Positions 18,401 to 27,240 of a stretch of 64,000 nucleotides of DNA are shown here, one piece after another. The DNA is taken from assembly GCF_012911015.1 (NCBI RefSeq), contig NZ_WVVV01000010.1, positions 62,001 through 126,000 on the forward strand, in the 5' to 3' direction. The stretch comes from Chelativorans sp. ZYF759. GTDB lineage: Bacteria > Pseudomonadota > Alphaproteobacteria > Rhizobiales > Rhizobiaceae. Under the pieces are notes generated by a model, which was given only the letters and a program-made list of their open reading frames with translations, ran no database searches and was not told where the DNA came from. The first letter of the stretch is position 1; every line of letters starts with the position of its first letter. A program made the position numbers and the translations under genes.

Positions 18401-18709
18401 GAGGACGAGACCGGCATCTGCAACATCCTGCTCTGGGCGCGGGATTTCAAGCGCTTCCGCCGCGAGGTGATGTCGGCCAGGCTGGCGTTGATCGAAGGCA
18501 GGGTGCAGCGCAGCGCCGAAGGCGTGGTGCATGTGATGGCCAGCCGCATCCATGACCGGACGGCCGATCTCGGCCGCCTGTCACAGGGCCATGAGGCCAG
18601 GCTCGAACTCGCGCGCGCCGACGAATTGCTGAAGCCCGTTTACCAGCGTCCCGGCGGCCACCACCCGCGCGACGTGCGCATCCTGCCGAAATCGAGGGAT
18701 TTTCACTGA
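15440..18709 (+). CDS. dnaE2: DnaE2, error-prone DNA polymerase III alpha subunit
   Basis: 1089 aa, the usual DnaE2 length, shorter than replicative DnaE. The N-terminal PHP domain ([38 protein letters not shown]) is followed by the C-family polymerase core with catalytic acidic triad [13 protein letters not shown] (D386, D388, D390), then [19 protein letters not shown], and a C-terminal OB-fold ([26 protein letters not shown]). It extends primers past lesions during SOS induction with ImuA and ImuB. ATG 15440 overlaps the imuB stop; an upstream in-frame extension lies within imuB and is rejected. Confidence 0.95.
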   Translation: [1089 protein letters not shown]

Positions 18710-18711
18710 TT

Positions 18712-18730
18712 CCTGACCGCTCGTGTCAGG
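18712..18730. terminator. Weak convergent hairpin between dnaE2 and the ketosynthase gene
   Basis: CCTGAC at 18712-18717 pairs with GTCAGG at 18725-18730 across a 7-nt loop, in the 16-bp gap between two convergent genes and reaching the ketosynthase stop codon. There is no T-run, so an intrinsic terminator is only possible. Confidence 0.3.
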
Positions 18731-19958
18731 TCAGTTTCCTCAACGCCACCGTTACATTGGTGCCGCCGAAGGCAAAGGCATTGCTGATTGCCACCCTGAC
18801 CTCCCGCTTGCGCGCCTCATTTGGCGTCACGTCGAGATCGCAGGCCGGGTCCGCCTCGCGATAGCCTATGGTGGGCGGCACCAGATCCTCGCGCAGCGCG
18901 CCAAGGCAGGCGATTATCTCCAGCGCGCTGGAGGCGCCGAGCGCGTGGCCATGCATCGATTTGGTGGACGACACCGAAAGCCTGTCGGCGTGCTTGCCGA
19001 ATACGCGGCGGATGGCCTGCGTCTCGATCTCGTCATTGGCCTTGGTACCGGTGCCGTGGGCGTTGATGTAGTCGACGTCCTCGGGCGAGAGTCCCGCATC
19101 GGCAAGGCACGCCGCCATGGCAGCAACCGGCCCTTCCACCGTCGGCGCGACGATGTCGGAGGCGTCTCCCGTCATGCCGACACCGGCGAGTTCGGCCAGG
19201 ATCGTCGCGCCGCGCGCGCGTGCATGCTCCAGCGTTTCGAGAACCACCACGCCCGAGCCCTCACCGATGACCAGCCCGTCGCGATCGGCGGAAAAGGGGC
19301 GGCAGGTGTCGCGCGCCTGCACTCTCAGCGCCTCCCATCCCTTGAGCACGCCCCAGATGATGGGCGCCTCGGTGCCGCCAGCAAGCATCATGTCGGCGCG
19401 TCCGAGCAACAGCTGATCCATGGCCGAGGCGAAGGCGTGGTTGCCGGTCGAGCAGGCCGAGGTGACCCCGAAGACCGGCCCCCGCAGCCCGTATTGCATG
19501 CTGACCTGGCCAGCCGGTGCACCCGTCATCGCGCGGGGGACCGAGAAGATGTCTGCACGCTTGCGACCTTCCAGGAGAATCGAGCGATAGTTCTCCTCCA
19601 CCGTTTCCCAGCCGCAGACGCCAGCCCCGATTACCGCGCCGATTCGCGCCGTATTGGATGCGTCCACCACGACGCCTGCATCGGCGAGCGCCTCGCCTGC
19701 CGCGATCACGGCCAGCAGGCTGAACCGGTCCATGGTTGAAAGCCGACGGCGGTCGATGCCGTGTTCGGGCAACTGCTTGATCTCGGCCCCGATGCCGATC
19801 TTCAATTCGTGCAGGGGCACATTGGTTATCGGGCCGATGCCGCTACGGCCCTGGCGCATGGAATCCCAGATGGCCGGCGCATCAGTGCCGAGCGCACATA
19901 TGCCGCCCACGCCGGTGATGACGATGCGCGGCCGTTCGGGCCCGCGACCTGAAGCCAT
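18726..19958 (-). CDS. Beta-ketoacyl-ACP synthase (FabF/NodE-like)
   Basis: 410 aa condensing enzyme of the KAS II type, which elongates acyl chains with malonyl-ACP. Catalytic residues are intact: Cys169 ([11 protein letters not shown]), His301 ([11 protein letters not shown]), Lys333 and His338 ([11 protein letters not shown]), and the FabF ending [17 protein letters not shown]. It follows the ACP gene with a 3-bp gap. A dedicated ketosynthase/ACP pair outside the main fab cluster is the arrangement of nodE-nodF and other special-acyl systems, so it probably makes or lengthens a specialised acyl group. No nod genes are nearby, so a Nod-factor role is not supported. Confidence 0.88.
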   Translation of the reverse strand: MASGRGPERPRIVITGVGGICALGTDAPAIWDSMRQGRSGIGPITNVPLHELKIGIGAEIKQLPEHGIDRRRLSTMDRFSLLAVIAAGEALADAGVVVDASNTARIGAVIGAGVCGWETVEENYRSILLEGRKRADIFSVPRAMTGAPAGQVSMQYGLRGPVFGVTSACSTGNHAFASAMDQLLLGRADMMLAGGTEAPIIWGVLKGWEALRVQARDTCRPFSADRDGLVIGEGSGVVVLETLEHARARGATILAELAGVGMTGDASDIVAPTVEGPVAAMAACLADAGLSPEDVDYINAHGTGTKANDEIETQAIRRVFGKHADRLSVSSTKSMHGHALGASSALEIIACLGALREDLVPPTIGYREADPACDLDVTPNEARKREVRVAISNAFAFGGTNVTVALRKLT

Positions 19959-19961
19959 GCC

Positions 19962-20216
19962 TCAGCCCTTCTTGGCGATGAGTTCGCGCACCGCGATGAC
20001 GATGTCATTGACCGTTTCGAGGTTGTTCCAGACGTCGGAGGTGTTCATGTCGATCTCGACGTCATATTCTTCCTCGATGTCGAAGATGATCTCGGCCATT
20101 TCGAGCGAATGGATGGCGAGATCGGCGAGCGGGGTCTCGGGCCTGACCTCGCCCGCGTCGGCATCGGATTTCGACCGGATCATTTCGATGATCTTCTCTT
20201 GGAGCTCCTGGCTCAT
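19962..20216 (-). CDS. Acyl carrier protein (specialised, NodF-like pairing)
   Basis: 84 aa acidic helical carrier. The phosphopantetheine Ser is Ser37 in LADLAIHSLEMAEIIFDIEEEY; the usual Asp-Ser-Leu is His-Ser-Leu here. The rest (helix II acidic, EEEYDVEI, TVNDIVIAVRELIAKKG) fits ACP. The stop lies 3 bp from the downstream ketosynthase start, so the two are co-transcribed and act together. It is divergent from ureD with a 158-bp gap. Confidence 0.88.
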   Translation of the reverse strand: MSQELQEKIIEMIRSKSDADAGEVRPETPLADLAIHSLEMAEIIFDIEEEYDVEIDMNTSDVWNNLETVNDIVIAVRELIAKKG

Positions 20217-20374
20217 GCTTGACTGTCCCCCGCTTGCCTCGGTCCTTATGCATTCGTAAATCGCTGCGGGGCCAAACCGCCCCCTCGGCGAACTGTCCGG
20301 CCAGCCAATCCCCTTCGGTTCAGCTTAGGTTCCCAAACGGACCGATGCAACATATTCAAAGGTCTGTAGCACGG

Positions 20375-21250
20375 ATGACTCGCGAGGAGGAAAAGAGAGC
20401 AAAGGATGACCAGCCATTGACCTCGACGCTCTCCGAGCCACCCCGGTTCCAGCGAATTCAGGCAACAGGACGCGTCTCCGCCGTATTTCGAGACGGCCGG
20501 ACGAGGCTGGAACGGCTCTATCAGGAAGGGGCCGCCAAGATCAGGCTGCCCCGGCTGCCCGGCACGCCGCTCGAAGCGGTGCTCATCAACACCGGGGGCG
20601 GCCTCACCGGCGGCGACCGGCTGGAATGGAATGTCGAAGCCGGCCCCGGGGCGACGGTCATCGCCACCACCCAGGCATGCGAGAAGGTCTACCGGTCCTC
20701 CGGCGGCGAAGCCCGGGTCACCTGCAACCTCAAGGTGGGCGAGGGCGGGTTCCTCGCCTGGATCCCGCAGGAAACGATTTTGTTCGACCAGTCGGCCCTG
20801 ACCCGCAGGCTGGAGATCGATCTGGCGCCGGACGCACGCGCCCTGATCGTCGAATCGGCGATCTTCGGGCGCACCGCGATGGGCGAGAGGGTTGTCCGGG
20901 CGCGATTTCGCGACCACTGGCGATTGCGCGTCGGGGGGAGGCTCGTTCACGCCGAAAATCTCGCCTTCGACGGGGCGGTCGACGACATCCTCCAGGAGAG
21001 GGCCGGCGGTAACGGCGCGATCGCCATGGCCACTGTCCTCCTGATAGGGGAGGGTGCCACCGAGATGCTGCCTGCCGCGCAGGCGCTTCTCGGCCCGCAG
21101 GACGGCGCCAGCGCCTGGTCGGTGGGCGGGTCTGGCAAACTTCTTGCTAGGCTTCTTGCGAGGGACGGGCACGCTCTGCGGCAGGGTCTAATTCCGCTGA
21201 TGCGCCTGCTTAATGGTGAGGCAGGGTTGCCCAAAATTTGGTCAAGCTAG
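20375..21250 (+). CDS. ureD: Urease accessory protein UreD
   Basis: 291 aa. UreD (UreH) binds apo-urease first and, with UreF and UreG, carries nickel to the active site. Signatures: [84 protein letters not shown] and [11 protein letters not shown]. First gene of the urease cluster. The start is uncertain: ATG 20375 is preferred over 20345 by family length, but neither has a strong ribosome site. Confidence 0.93.
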   Translation: MTREEEKRAKDDQPLTSTLSEPPRFQRIQATGRVSAVFRDGRTRLERLYQEGAAKIRLPRLPGTPLEAVLINTGGGLTGGDRLEWNVEAGPGATVIATTQACEKVYRSSGGEARVTCNLKVGEGGFLAWIPQETILFDQSALTRRLEIDLAPDARALIVESAIFGRTAMGERVVRARFRDHWRLRVGGRLVHAENLAFDGAVDDILQERAGGNGAIAMATVLLIGEGATEMLPAAQALLGPQDGASAWSVGGSGKLLARLLARDGHALRQGLIPLMRLLNGEAGLPKIWSS

Positions 21251-21278
21251 GGCGCCGGCGGTCGAGGGAGAATATGGA

Positions 21279-21581
21279 ATGCAGCTGACGCCACGCGAGA
21301 AGGACAAACTGCTCATTGCCATGGCGGCCACCGTAGCGCGCCGGCGGCTGGAGCGCGGCGTCAAGCTGAACCACCCGGAGGCCATCGCCCTGATCGCGGA
21401 TTTCGTGGTCGAAGGCGCGCGAGACGGCCGCTCGGTCGCCGACCTGATGGAAGCCGGCGCGCATGTCATTACCCGCGATCAGGTCATGGAAGGCATCGCG
21501 GAAATGATCCACGACGTGCAGGTCGAAGCCACTTTCCCCGACGGCGTCAAGCTCGTCACCGTTCACGAACCCATCCGCTAG
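21279..21581 (+). CDS. ureA: Urease gamma subunit UreA
   Basis: 100 aa, the family length. It begins [23 protein letters not shown], then [24 protein letters not shown], and ends [15 protein letters not shown], the standard gamma-subunit pattern. Start at ATG 21279 with GAGGGAG upstream; an in-frame extension to 21213 is rejected because it runs into non-conserved sequence. Structural subunit of the cytoplasmic nickel urease (UreABC)3. Confidence 0.96.
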   Translation: MQLTPREKDKLLIAMAATVARRRLERGVKLNHPEAIALIADFVVEGARDGRSVADLMEAGAHVITRDQVMEGIAEMIHDVQVEATFPDGVKLVTVHEPIR

Positions 21582-21604
21582 GCAACATGTTCAAGGACAG
21601 ATCG

Positions 21605-22201
21605 ATGCTTCGACGCCTCGCTTTTTCACTTCCCTTCGTTCTGGCCGCATCGGCCGCTCTGGCCCACCCGCATCACGCCCATCTGGACGATTACGGCTCC
21701 TTCATGAGCGGGCTGCTGCACCCGATCTTCGGGCTCGACCATGTGCTTGCCATGGTGGCGGTGGGTCTGTGGGCTTCGCTCATCGGCGGGCGCGCGCTGT
21801 CGGTGGTCCCGGCTGCCTTTGTCGGCGTGATGGCCGTTGGTTTTCTCCTGGCGCTCGGCGGGGTCGATCTCCCGTTTGTCGAACCGCTCGTGCTTGCCTC
21901 GGTGGTTGTCCTGGGTCTGGTCGTCGCCCTTGCCGTACCTGTTCCGGTCGTCGTCGGCGCCGCGGTTGTCGGCTTCTTCGCGCTGTTCCACGGTCACGCC
22001 CACGGCCAGGAAATGGGGGCGGCCGGCATGGTTGCCTATGGCACCGGGTTCGCGATTTCCACCGCGACGCTGCACGCGGCGGGTCTGGCCGCGGGACTTG
22101 GCCTCGGGCGTGTGCTGGAGCGGGGACAAGGCCGTCTCGTCACGCGCGCGGCGGGCGCTTTGACCGTGGTGGGCGGCATCCTGCTGGCCATGCCAGCCTG
22201 A
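21605..22201 (+). CDS. HupE/UreJ family membrane protein, probable nickel permease
   Basis: 198 aa. The N-terminal signal-like segment (about 22 residues, ending ALAHPHHAH) is followed by the HupE signature [22 protein letters not shown], several hydrophobic spans, HGHAHGQEM and [17 protein letters not shown]. HupE/UreJ proteins are thought to admit nickel or cobalt for hydrogenase or urease. ATG 21605 (AAGGACAG just before) is preferred over 21587. Its place between ureA and ureB ties it to urease nickel supply. Confidence 0.88.
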   Translation: MLRRLAFSLPFVLAASAALAHPHHAHLDDYGSFMSGLLHPIFGLDHVLAMVAVGLWASLIGGRALSVVPAAFVGVMAVGFLLALGGVDLPFVEPLVLASVVVLGLVVALAVPVPVVVGAAVVGFFALFHGHAHGQEMGAAGMVAYGTGFAISTATLHAAGLAAGLGLGRVLERGQGRLVTRAAGALTVVGGILLAMPA

Positions 22202-22212
22202 GGAGAAAAATC

Positions 22213-22518
22213 ATGATCCCTGGTGAAATCATCGCGGCGGATGGCGACATCACCCTGAATGCAGGTGCCGAGACCGTCACCGTGATGGTGGCGAATACGG
22301 GCGACCGCCCCGTCCAGGTCGGCAGTCACTACCATTTTTTCGAGACGAATGGGGGCCTGCGTTTCGACCGCGAGAAGACACGCGGCATGCGGCTCGACAT
22401 CGCCGCCGGCACCGCGGTCCGCTTCGAACCAGGACAGGAGCGTGAGGTGACGCTGGTGCCGCTTGCCGGCAAACGCGCGGTCTACGGCTTCCAGCAGAAG
22501 GTCATGGGATCGCTGTGA
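22213..22518 (+). CDS. ureB: Urease beta subunit UreB
   Basis: 101 aa, the full family length. [44 protein letters not shown] and [22 protein letters not shown] are the beta-subunit hallmarks. AGGAG lies 7 nt before ATG 22213. The next urease gene on this strand, ureC, begins 663 bp later because an antisense gene intervenes. Confidence 0.96.
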   Translation: MIPGEIIAADGDITLNAGAETVTVMVANTGDRPVQVGSHYHFFETNGGLRFDREKTRGMRLDIAAGTAVRFEPGQEREVTLVPLAGKRAVYGFQQKVMGSL

Positions 22519-22559
22519 CGCGAGGAGCGATCTTTTCCGGGCAGCCCGCCCGGCCGCCT

Positions 22560-23033
22560 CTACTGGACTTCGCCGCCACCAATGGCGAAGATGATGACGT
22601 CGTCATCCTCGAATTCCATGCCGAGCACGTTCTGCAGCAGGACGCGGCGGCTGTCGATGGCATGGAAGAACATGGCGCTGCTCTCGATCGCGATCCGCAA
22701 CTCATCGATCGCCTCGCGATTGGCCTGCACGGCTTCGGCCACGGGGCCCTCGGACGTATTGATATCGCTGAGAAGAACGATCGAGACCTCGCCCAGATTG
22801 AAGCGGCGACGTACTTCCTGGATCGCTTCACCGGTATTCTCGATGGCCTCAAGGACGCGTTCGCGACCGTCATCCGCGCTGACCTCGCCTGTCTTCACTT
22901 CGGACCCGATGATGGAATCGCGGGCGCCGTCAGCTTCCACGCCCTGGGCGTGAGCACCGGGGGCCGCCAGCATCAGCGCGGCGGCGAGCGCCGACGATGC
23001 CAGGATGCCATACCCGTTCATCAAAATTCTCAT
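22560..23033 (-). CDS. Secreted protein of unknown function, antisense inside the urease cluster
   Basis: 157 aa, not recognised. A clear signal peptide (residues 1-29, ending PGAHAQG) predicts periplasmic export. The mature part is acidic, with two helical stretches (GRERVLEAIENTGEAIQEVRRRFN and AVQANREAIDELRIAIESSAMFFHAI) and an acidic C-terminal end (FEDDDVIIFAIGGGEVQ). It lies on the opposite strand between ureB and ureC and is convergent with ureB. The 148-bp gap to ureC must hold its promoter and possibly one for ureC. The ORF is full length with coding-like composition, so I consider it a real gene. Confidence 0.75.
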   Translation of the reverse strand: MRILMNGYGILASSALAAALMLAAPGAHAQGVEADGARDSIIGSEVKTGEVSADDGRERVLEAIENTGEAIQEVRRRFNLGEVSIVLLSDINTSEGPVAEAVQANREAIDELRIAIESSAMFFHAIDSRRVLLQNVLGMEFEDDDVIIFAIGGGEVQ

Positions 23034-23181
23034 TCCGGTCTCCCAATAGACTGTGGGCCAATTGCATCCCTGATCGCGAGAGAACGCGCCGGGACGAGGG
23101 CTGTTCCGAATTTATCCGGTTCGATGTCTGAACCGAAACTAATGCTGCGACATCAAACGAGCATGACAGGAAGGATCTGAA

Positions 23182-24894
23182 ATGCCCGCGACAATCTCCC
23201 GCCAATCCTACGCACAGATGTTCGGCCCGACAACCGGCGACCGGGTGCGGCTTGCCGACACGGAGCTCTTCATCGAGGTCGAGAAGGATTTCACGACCTA
23301 TGGCGAGGAGGTGAAGTTCGGCGGCGGCAAGGTGATCCGCGATGGCATGGGACAGAGCCAGGTGACACGCGCGGACGGCGCCGTGGACACGGTCATCACC
23401 AATGCGCTGGTGGTCGACCACAGCGGAATCTACAAGGCCGATATCGGGCTCAAGGACGGGCGCATCGCGGCGATCGGCAAGGCCGGCAACCCCGATACGC
23501 AGCCGGGCGTCACCATCATCGTGGGTCCCGGCACGGAGGCGATTGCCGGCGAGGGCAAGATCCTGACGGCGGGCGGCTTCGACGCGCATATCCACTTCAT
23601 CTGCCCACAGCAGATCGAGGAAGCGCTGACCTCCGGCGTCACGACCATGCTGGGTGGCGGCACCGGCCCGGCGCACGGCACACTGGCGACCACCTGCACG
23701 CCGGGGCCGTGGCATATCGGCCGCATGATCCAGTCCTTCGACGCCTTCCCGATGAATATCGGCCTGGCGGGCAAGGGCAACGCCTCGCTGCCGGCAGCAC
23801 TCGAGGAGATGGTGCTGGGCGGGGCCTGCGCGCTGAAACTGCACGAGGACTGGGGCACGACACCGGCGGCCATCGACAACTGCCTGTCGGTCGCCGACGA
23901 ATACGACGTCCAGGTGATGATCCACACCGATACACTCAACGAGAGTGGCTTCGTGGAAAACACCGTTTCTGCCTTCAAGGATCGCACCATCCACGCCTTC
24001 CACACCGAAGGCGCGGGCGGCGGCCATGCGCCCGACATCATCAAGGTCTGCGGGTTGCCGAACGTCATACCCTCCTCGACCAATCCGACCCGGCCCTACA
24101 CGGTCAACACCATCGCCGAGCATCTCGACATGCTGATGGTATGCCACCATCTGGACGCGTCGATTCCCGAGGACATCGCTTTTGCCGAAAGCCGCATCCG
24201 CAAGGAGACGATCGCGGCCGAGGACATCCTCCATGACATGGGCGCTTTTTCCATCATCTCCTCCGACAGCCAGGCCATGGGCCGCGTCGGCGAAGTCTTG
24301 ATCCGCACCTGGCAGACCGCCGACAAGATGAAGCGCCAGCGTGGGCGGCTGAAGCAAGAGACCGGCGACAACGACAATTTCCGCGTCCGCCGCTACATCG
24401 CCAAATACACGATCAACCCGGCCATCGCGCATGGCATTTCGAAGGAGATCGGCTCGGTGGAAGTCGGCAAGCGCGCCGACCTGGTGCTGTGGGATCCGGC
24501 ATTTTTCGGTGTGAAACCCATGATGGTCCTGGTCGGCGGGTCCATCGCCTGCGCGCCGATGGGCGATCCCAATGCCTCGATTCCCACGCCGCAGCCCGTG
24601 CACTATCGTCCGATGTTCGGCGCCTACGGCAAGGCGATCACCAATTCCTCCGTCACGTTCGTCTCGAAGGCGGCGCTGGAAGACGGGCTGCGCGGCAAGC
24701 TGGGCGTGGAGAAGCAGATGGTGGCCGTGGAAAACACGCGTGGCGGCATCGGCAAGCGCACCATGGTGCTCAACGATGCCACGCCTCACGTCGAGGTCGA
24801 TCCCGAAACCTACGAGGTGCGCGCTGACGGCGAACTCCTCACCTGCGAGCCGGCCACCGTGCTGCCGATGGCGCAGAGGTATTTTCTGTTCTAG
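23182..24894 (+). CDS. ureC: Urease alpha subunit UreC (catalytic)
   Basis: 570 aa. All active-site residues are at canonical positions: nickel ligands His136, His138, the lysine to be carbamylated Lys219 (ALKLHEDWG), His248, His274 and Asp362, with catalytic His322/323 on the mobile flap after Cys321 (VCHHLD). It hydrolyses urea to ammonia and carbamate in the cytoplasm. AGGAAGGATCTGAA precedes ATG 23182. The antisense gene upstream means ureC may be transcribed apart from ureDA-J-B, from the short divergent intergenic region. Confidence 0.97.
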   Translation: MPATISRQSYAQMFGPTTGDRVRLADTELFIEVEKDFTTYGEEVKFGGGKVIRDGMGQSQVTRADGAVDTVITNALVVDHSGIYKADIGLKDGRIAAIGKAGNPDTQPGVTIIVGPGTEAIAGEGKILTAGGFDAHIHFICPQQIEEALTSGVTTMLGGGTGPAHGTLATTCTPGPWHIGRMIQSFDAFPMNIGLAGKGNASLPAALEEMVLGGACALKLHEDWGTTPAAIDNCLSVADEYDVQVMIHTDTLNESGFVENTVSAFKDRTIHAFHTEGAGGGHAPDIIKVCGLPNVIPSSTNPTRPYTVNTIAEHLDMLMVCHHLDASIPEDIAFAESRIRKETIAAEDILHDMGAFSIISSDSQAMGRVGEVLIRTWQTADKMKRQRGRLKQETGDNDNFRVRRYIAKYTINPAIAHGISKEIGSVEVGKRADLVLWDPAFFGVKPMMVLVGGSIACAPMGDPNASIPTPQPVHYRPMFGAYGKAITNSSVTFVSKAALEDGLRGKLGVEKQMVAVENTRGGIGKRTMVLNDATPHVEVDPETYEVRADGELLTCEPATVLPMAQRYFLF

Positions 24895-24934
24895 ATTGGG
24901 CCGTATCCCATCCGACAAAGGGCGCCTTGCCGCC

Positions 24935-25405
24935 ATGAACAAGCTCGATCGCCGGCTGAAAGTGACAGACTACGAAGCGGATTATGCCCTCTGGTGCGCT
25001 GAGCAGGGTGCCCTTCTGCGCGAAGGCCGTTTCGATGCCCTCGACCGCGAAAACCTCGCCGAGGAGATCGAAAGCTTGGAACGGAGCGAACGATACGAGA
25101 TTGACAGCAGGCTGAAGGTGTTGCCCGTGCATCTCCTCAAATGGCGTTTCCAGCCAAAAGCGCGGTCCGGAAGCTGGAAGGCATCGATCCGCGAACAACG
25201 GCAGCCAATAGCGCGGCTGCTAAGGGACAGCCCTAGTCTCAAGCAGTATCCGGCGGAAATCCTGGCGGCGGAATATGAGTTGGCAATGCCGAATGCCGCC
25301 GACGAAACCGGCCTGCCGGAAGAGATCTTCCCCCCGGAATGCCCTTTCACCATCGAGCAGGTGCTCGATCAGGACTGGCTTCCCGAGGCCGCAGGACAAG
25401 AGTGA
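24935..25405 (+). CDS. DUF29 family protein
   Basis: 156 aa. The pattern YEADYALWCAEQGALLREGRFDALDRENLAEEIESLERSER, then LLKWRFQPKARSGSWKASIREQR and a C-terminal PECPFTIEQVLDQDWLPEA matches the DUF29 family, whose function is unknown; such proteins are often multicopy and associated with mobile or cyanobacterial/rhizobial accessory DNA. It sits 40 bp after ureC and 8 bp before the GST gene, so it is probably co-transcribed with urease accessory genes. No metal or catalytic motif is evident. Confidence 0.85.
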   Translation: MNKLDRRLKVTDYEADYALWCAEQGALLREGRFDALDRENLAEEIESLERSERYEIDSRLKVLPVHLLKWRFQPKARSGSWKASIREQRQPIARLLRDSPSLKQYPAEILAAEYELAMPNAADETGLPEEIFPPECPFTIEQVLDQDWLPEAAGQE

Positions 25406-25413
25406 GTTTTGCC

Positions 25414-26013
25414 ATGTATCAAGCAGTCGGATCGCCGGGCTCGCGGTTGACGCGCGTCACCTGGATGCTGGAGGAACTCGGCCAGCCCTACGAGATCGTC
25501 AAGGCCAAGCAACATTCCGACACGATGCGTCGCTACAACCCGACCGGAAAGGTGCCGGCACTGGTCGACGGCGATCTGGTGGTGACGGACTCGGCTGCCA
25601 TCTGCGCCTATCTCGCCGAAAAACATGCCGACAAGGGCATGGGCGCCACGAACCCCGCCGAACGCGCGGAATTGAACTCGTGGCTCTTCTTCGCGCAATG
25701 CGAGCTCGAAGCGCCCTTGTGGAACAAGCTCAAGCACCGGATGCTTCTGAGCGAGGAGTTGCGTGCCGAGGTGGGGCCTTGGGCGGCATATGAATTCGCC
25801 CGCGAGATTGAAAATTTCGACAAGCGCCTCGGCGACCGGACCTTTACCATGGGCGAGCGCTTCACGGCTGCCGACATCATCCTGGGTCATTGCGGGCAAT
25901 GGGCACGGGGCGCGAAATTCGAGATCGCATCCGAGCGCGGGAATGCCTATTTCGACCGTGTCCTGGCGCGTCCTGCGCTGGCACGGGCCAAGGAAAAGGA
26001 AGCCGCCGCATGA
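25414..26013 (+). CDS. Glutathione S-transferase family protein
   Basis: 199 aa from ATG 25414. The N-terminal thioredoxin-like domain has [35 protein letters not shown] and the glutathione-binding [14 protein letters not shown]. The helical C-terminal domain has [18 protein letters not shown]. Its stop overlaps the ureE start (ATGA), so it is translationally coupled to urease maturation. A GST in this position may simply be a passenger, or may bind glutathione during nickel handling; the latter is speculation. Confidence 0.88.
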   Translation: MYQAVGSPGSRLTRVTWMLEELGQPYEIVKAKQHSDTMRRYNPTGKVPALVDGDLVVTDSAAICAYLAEKHADKGMGATNPAERAELNSWLFFAQCELEAPLWNKLKHRMLLSEELRAEVGPWAAYEFAREIENFDKRLGDRTFTMGERFTAADIILGHCGQWARGAKFEIASERGNAYFDRVLARPALARAKEKEAAA

Positions 26014-26573
26014 AACTGTCGATCAACACGGACTTCACCAAGCTGCCGCGCGCCGGCTCGGTACTGAAAGCCAACGAAGCAGGACCGGACGTCACGCCCA
26101 TCGGCCGCGCGGTGCTCGCCCATGACGAGCGGCATTTGAGGCGCAAGGTTCTCGAACTCGGAGAGGGCACCAAGGTGCTCGTCGATCTTCCCGAGCCGGT
26201 CGCCCTCGATCATGGCGACATGCTGGTGCTGGATGACGGGCGCCATGCCGAGATCGTGGCGGCTGAAGAAGAGCTCTACGACATCCGCGCCAGCGACCGG
26301 TTGCATCAGGCGGAGTTGTGCTGGCACATCGGCAACCGGCATCTGGCGGCGCAGATCGAGGAAGACCGAATTCTCATCCTGCGCGACCATGTCATCAAGG
26401 CGATGCTGGAAGGACTGGGCGCCAGGGTAACCGACGTGGTGGAGCCCTTCATGCCGCTGCGCGGCGCCTATTCCGGTCATGGGCACGGCCATCACCATCA
26501 CCACGAAGACGGGAAGCCTGACGCGCATGGCCGCCTGCCGGGGGATCCGCACTACGGCCACAACCATGCCTGA
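26010..26573 (+). CDS. ureE: Urease nickel metallochaperone UreE
   Basis: 187 aa. The UreE N-terminal domain ([44 protein letters not shown]) and the nickel-binding C-terminal domain ([40 protein letters not shown]) are followed by a His-rich tail, about residues 153-187, with a [12 protein letters not shown] cluster and further His near the end. The tail stores or binds several nickel ions. The start overlaps the GST stop and the stop overlaps the ureF start by 8 bp. Confidence 0.95.
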   Translation: MKLSINTDFTKLPRAGSVLKANEAGPDVTPIGRAVLAHDERHLRRKVLELGEGTKVLVDLPEPVALDHGDMLVLDDGRHAEIVAAEEELYDIRASDRLHQAELCWHIGNRHLAAQIEEDRILILRDHVIKAMLEGLGARVTDVVEPFMPLRGAYSGHGHGHHHHHEDGKPDAHGRLPGDPHYGHNHA

Positions 26574-27240
26574 GGGCGCGGGCCAAGCCGCGGCACTCCT
26601 GCGGCTGATGGCCTGGCTCTCGCCGACCTTCCCGGTCGGATCCTTCGCCTACAGCCATGGGCTGGAGCGCGCCGTGCATGACGGACTCGTCGACGATCGA
26701 AAGGCACTGGTGGCCTGGATTCGCATGTTGATCGATCGCGGTTCGGCCTGGAACGACGCGCTGTTGGCCGTTGAAAGCCACAGGTGTGCCCGTGCGGGGG
26801 AAAGTATCGCCGATGTCGCCGCGCTCGCAGAGGCGCTTGCCGGCTCGCGGGAACGCCATATGGAAACGATGCTGCAGGGCGCGGCCTTCGTGGAAGCCGC
26901 GCGGCAATGGCCGATAGCGAGCGCTCCCGCCCTGCCTGACAGATGCGCCTATTGCGTTGCCTTCGGCGCCGTGGCTGGCGCGCATGGCATCGAACCGGAG
27001 GCAGCCCTTGGCGCCTATCTCCAGGCCTTCATATCCAATCAGCTGCAGGCCGCAATCCGGCTCTCCGTCATCGGCCAGAAGGACGGCGTCGGCATCGTCG
27101 CCGAGCTGGAGCCCGAAATCACCGCCGTGGCGAATAGGGCGGCGCGATCCACGCTCGCCGATCTCGGCTCGGCGACCATCATGGCCGATACGATGGCCAT
27201 GCGGCATGAGACCCAGTATTCGAGGCTGTTCAGATCATGA
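26566..27240 (+). CDS. ureF: Urease accessory protein UreF
   Basis: 224 aa from ATG 26566. UreF joins UreD and UreG on apo-urease and gates GTP hydrolysis. Family features: [35 protein letters not shown], and the C-terminal [20 protein letters not shown] followed by [17 protein letters not shown]. Its TGA overlaps the next ATG by 4 bp; the next gene is not ureG but an unknown small protein. Confidence 0.94.
   Translation: MPEGAGQAAALLRLMAWLSPTFPVGSFAYSHGLERAVHDGLVDDRKALVAWIRMLIDRGSAWNDALLAVESHRCARAGESIADVAALAEALAGSRERHMETMLQGAAFVEAARQWPIASAPALPDRCAYCVAFGAVAGAHGIEPEAALGAYLQAFISNQLQAAIRLSVIGQKDGVGIVAELEPEITAVANRAARSTLADLGSATIMADTMAMRHETQYSRLFRS

Noticed and set aside
16814-18553. Long antisense reading over dnaE2
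   Set aside because: Same GC-driven artefact; composition is not protein-like and dnaE2 motifs are complete.
22537-22553. Hairpin CCGGGC-N5-GCCCGG after ureB as a terminator
   Set aside because: No T-run follows on either strand, so an intrinsic terminator is not supported.
22930-24942. Very long antisense reading over ureC (about 670 codons)
   Set aside because: It is the mirror of high-GC ureC codons, is rich in His, Arg and Gly-Asp mixtures with no family features, and ureC is unambiguous.
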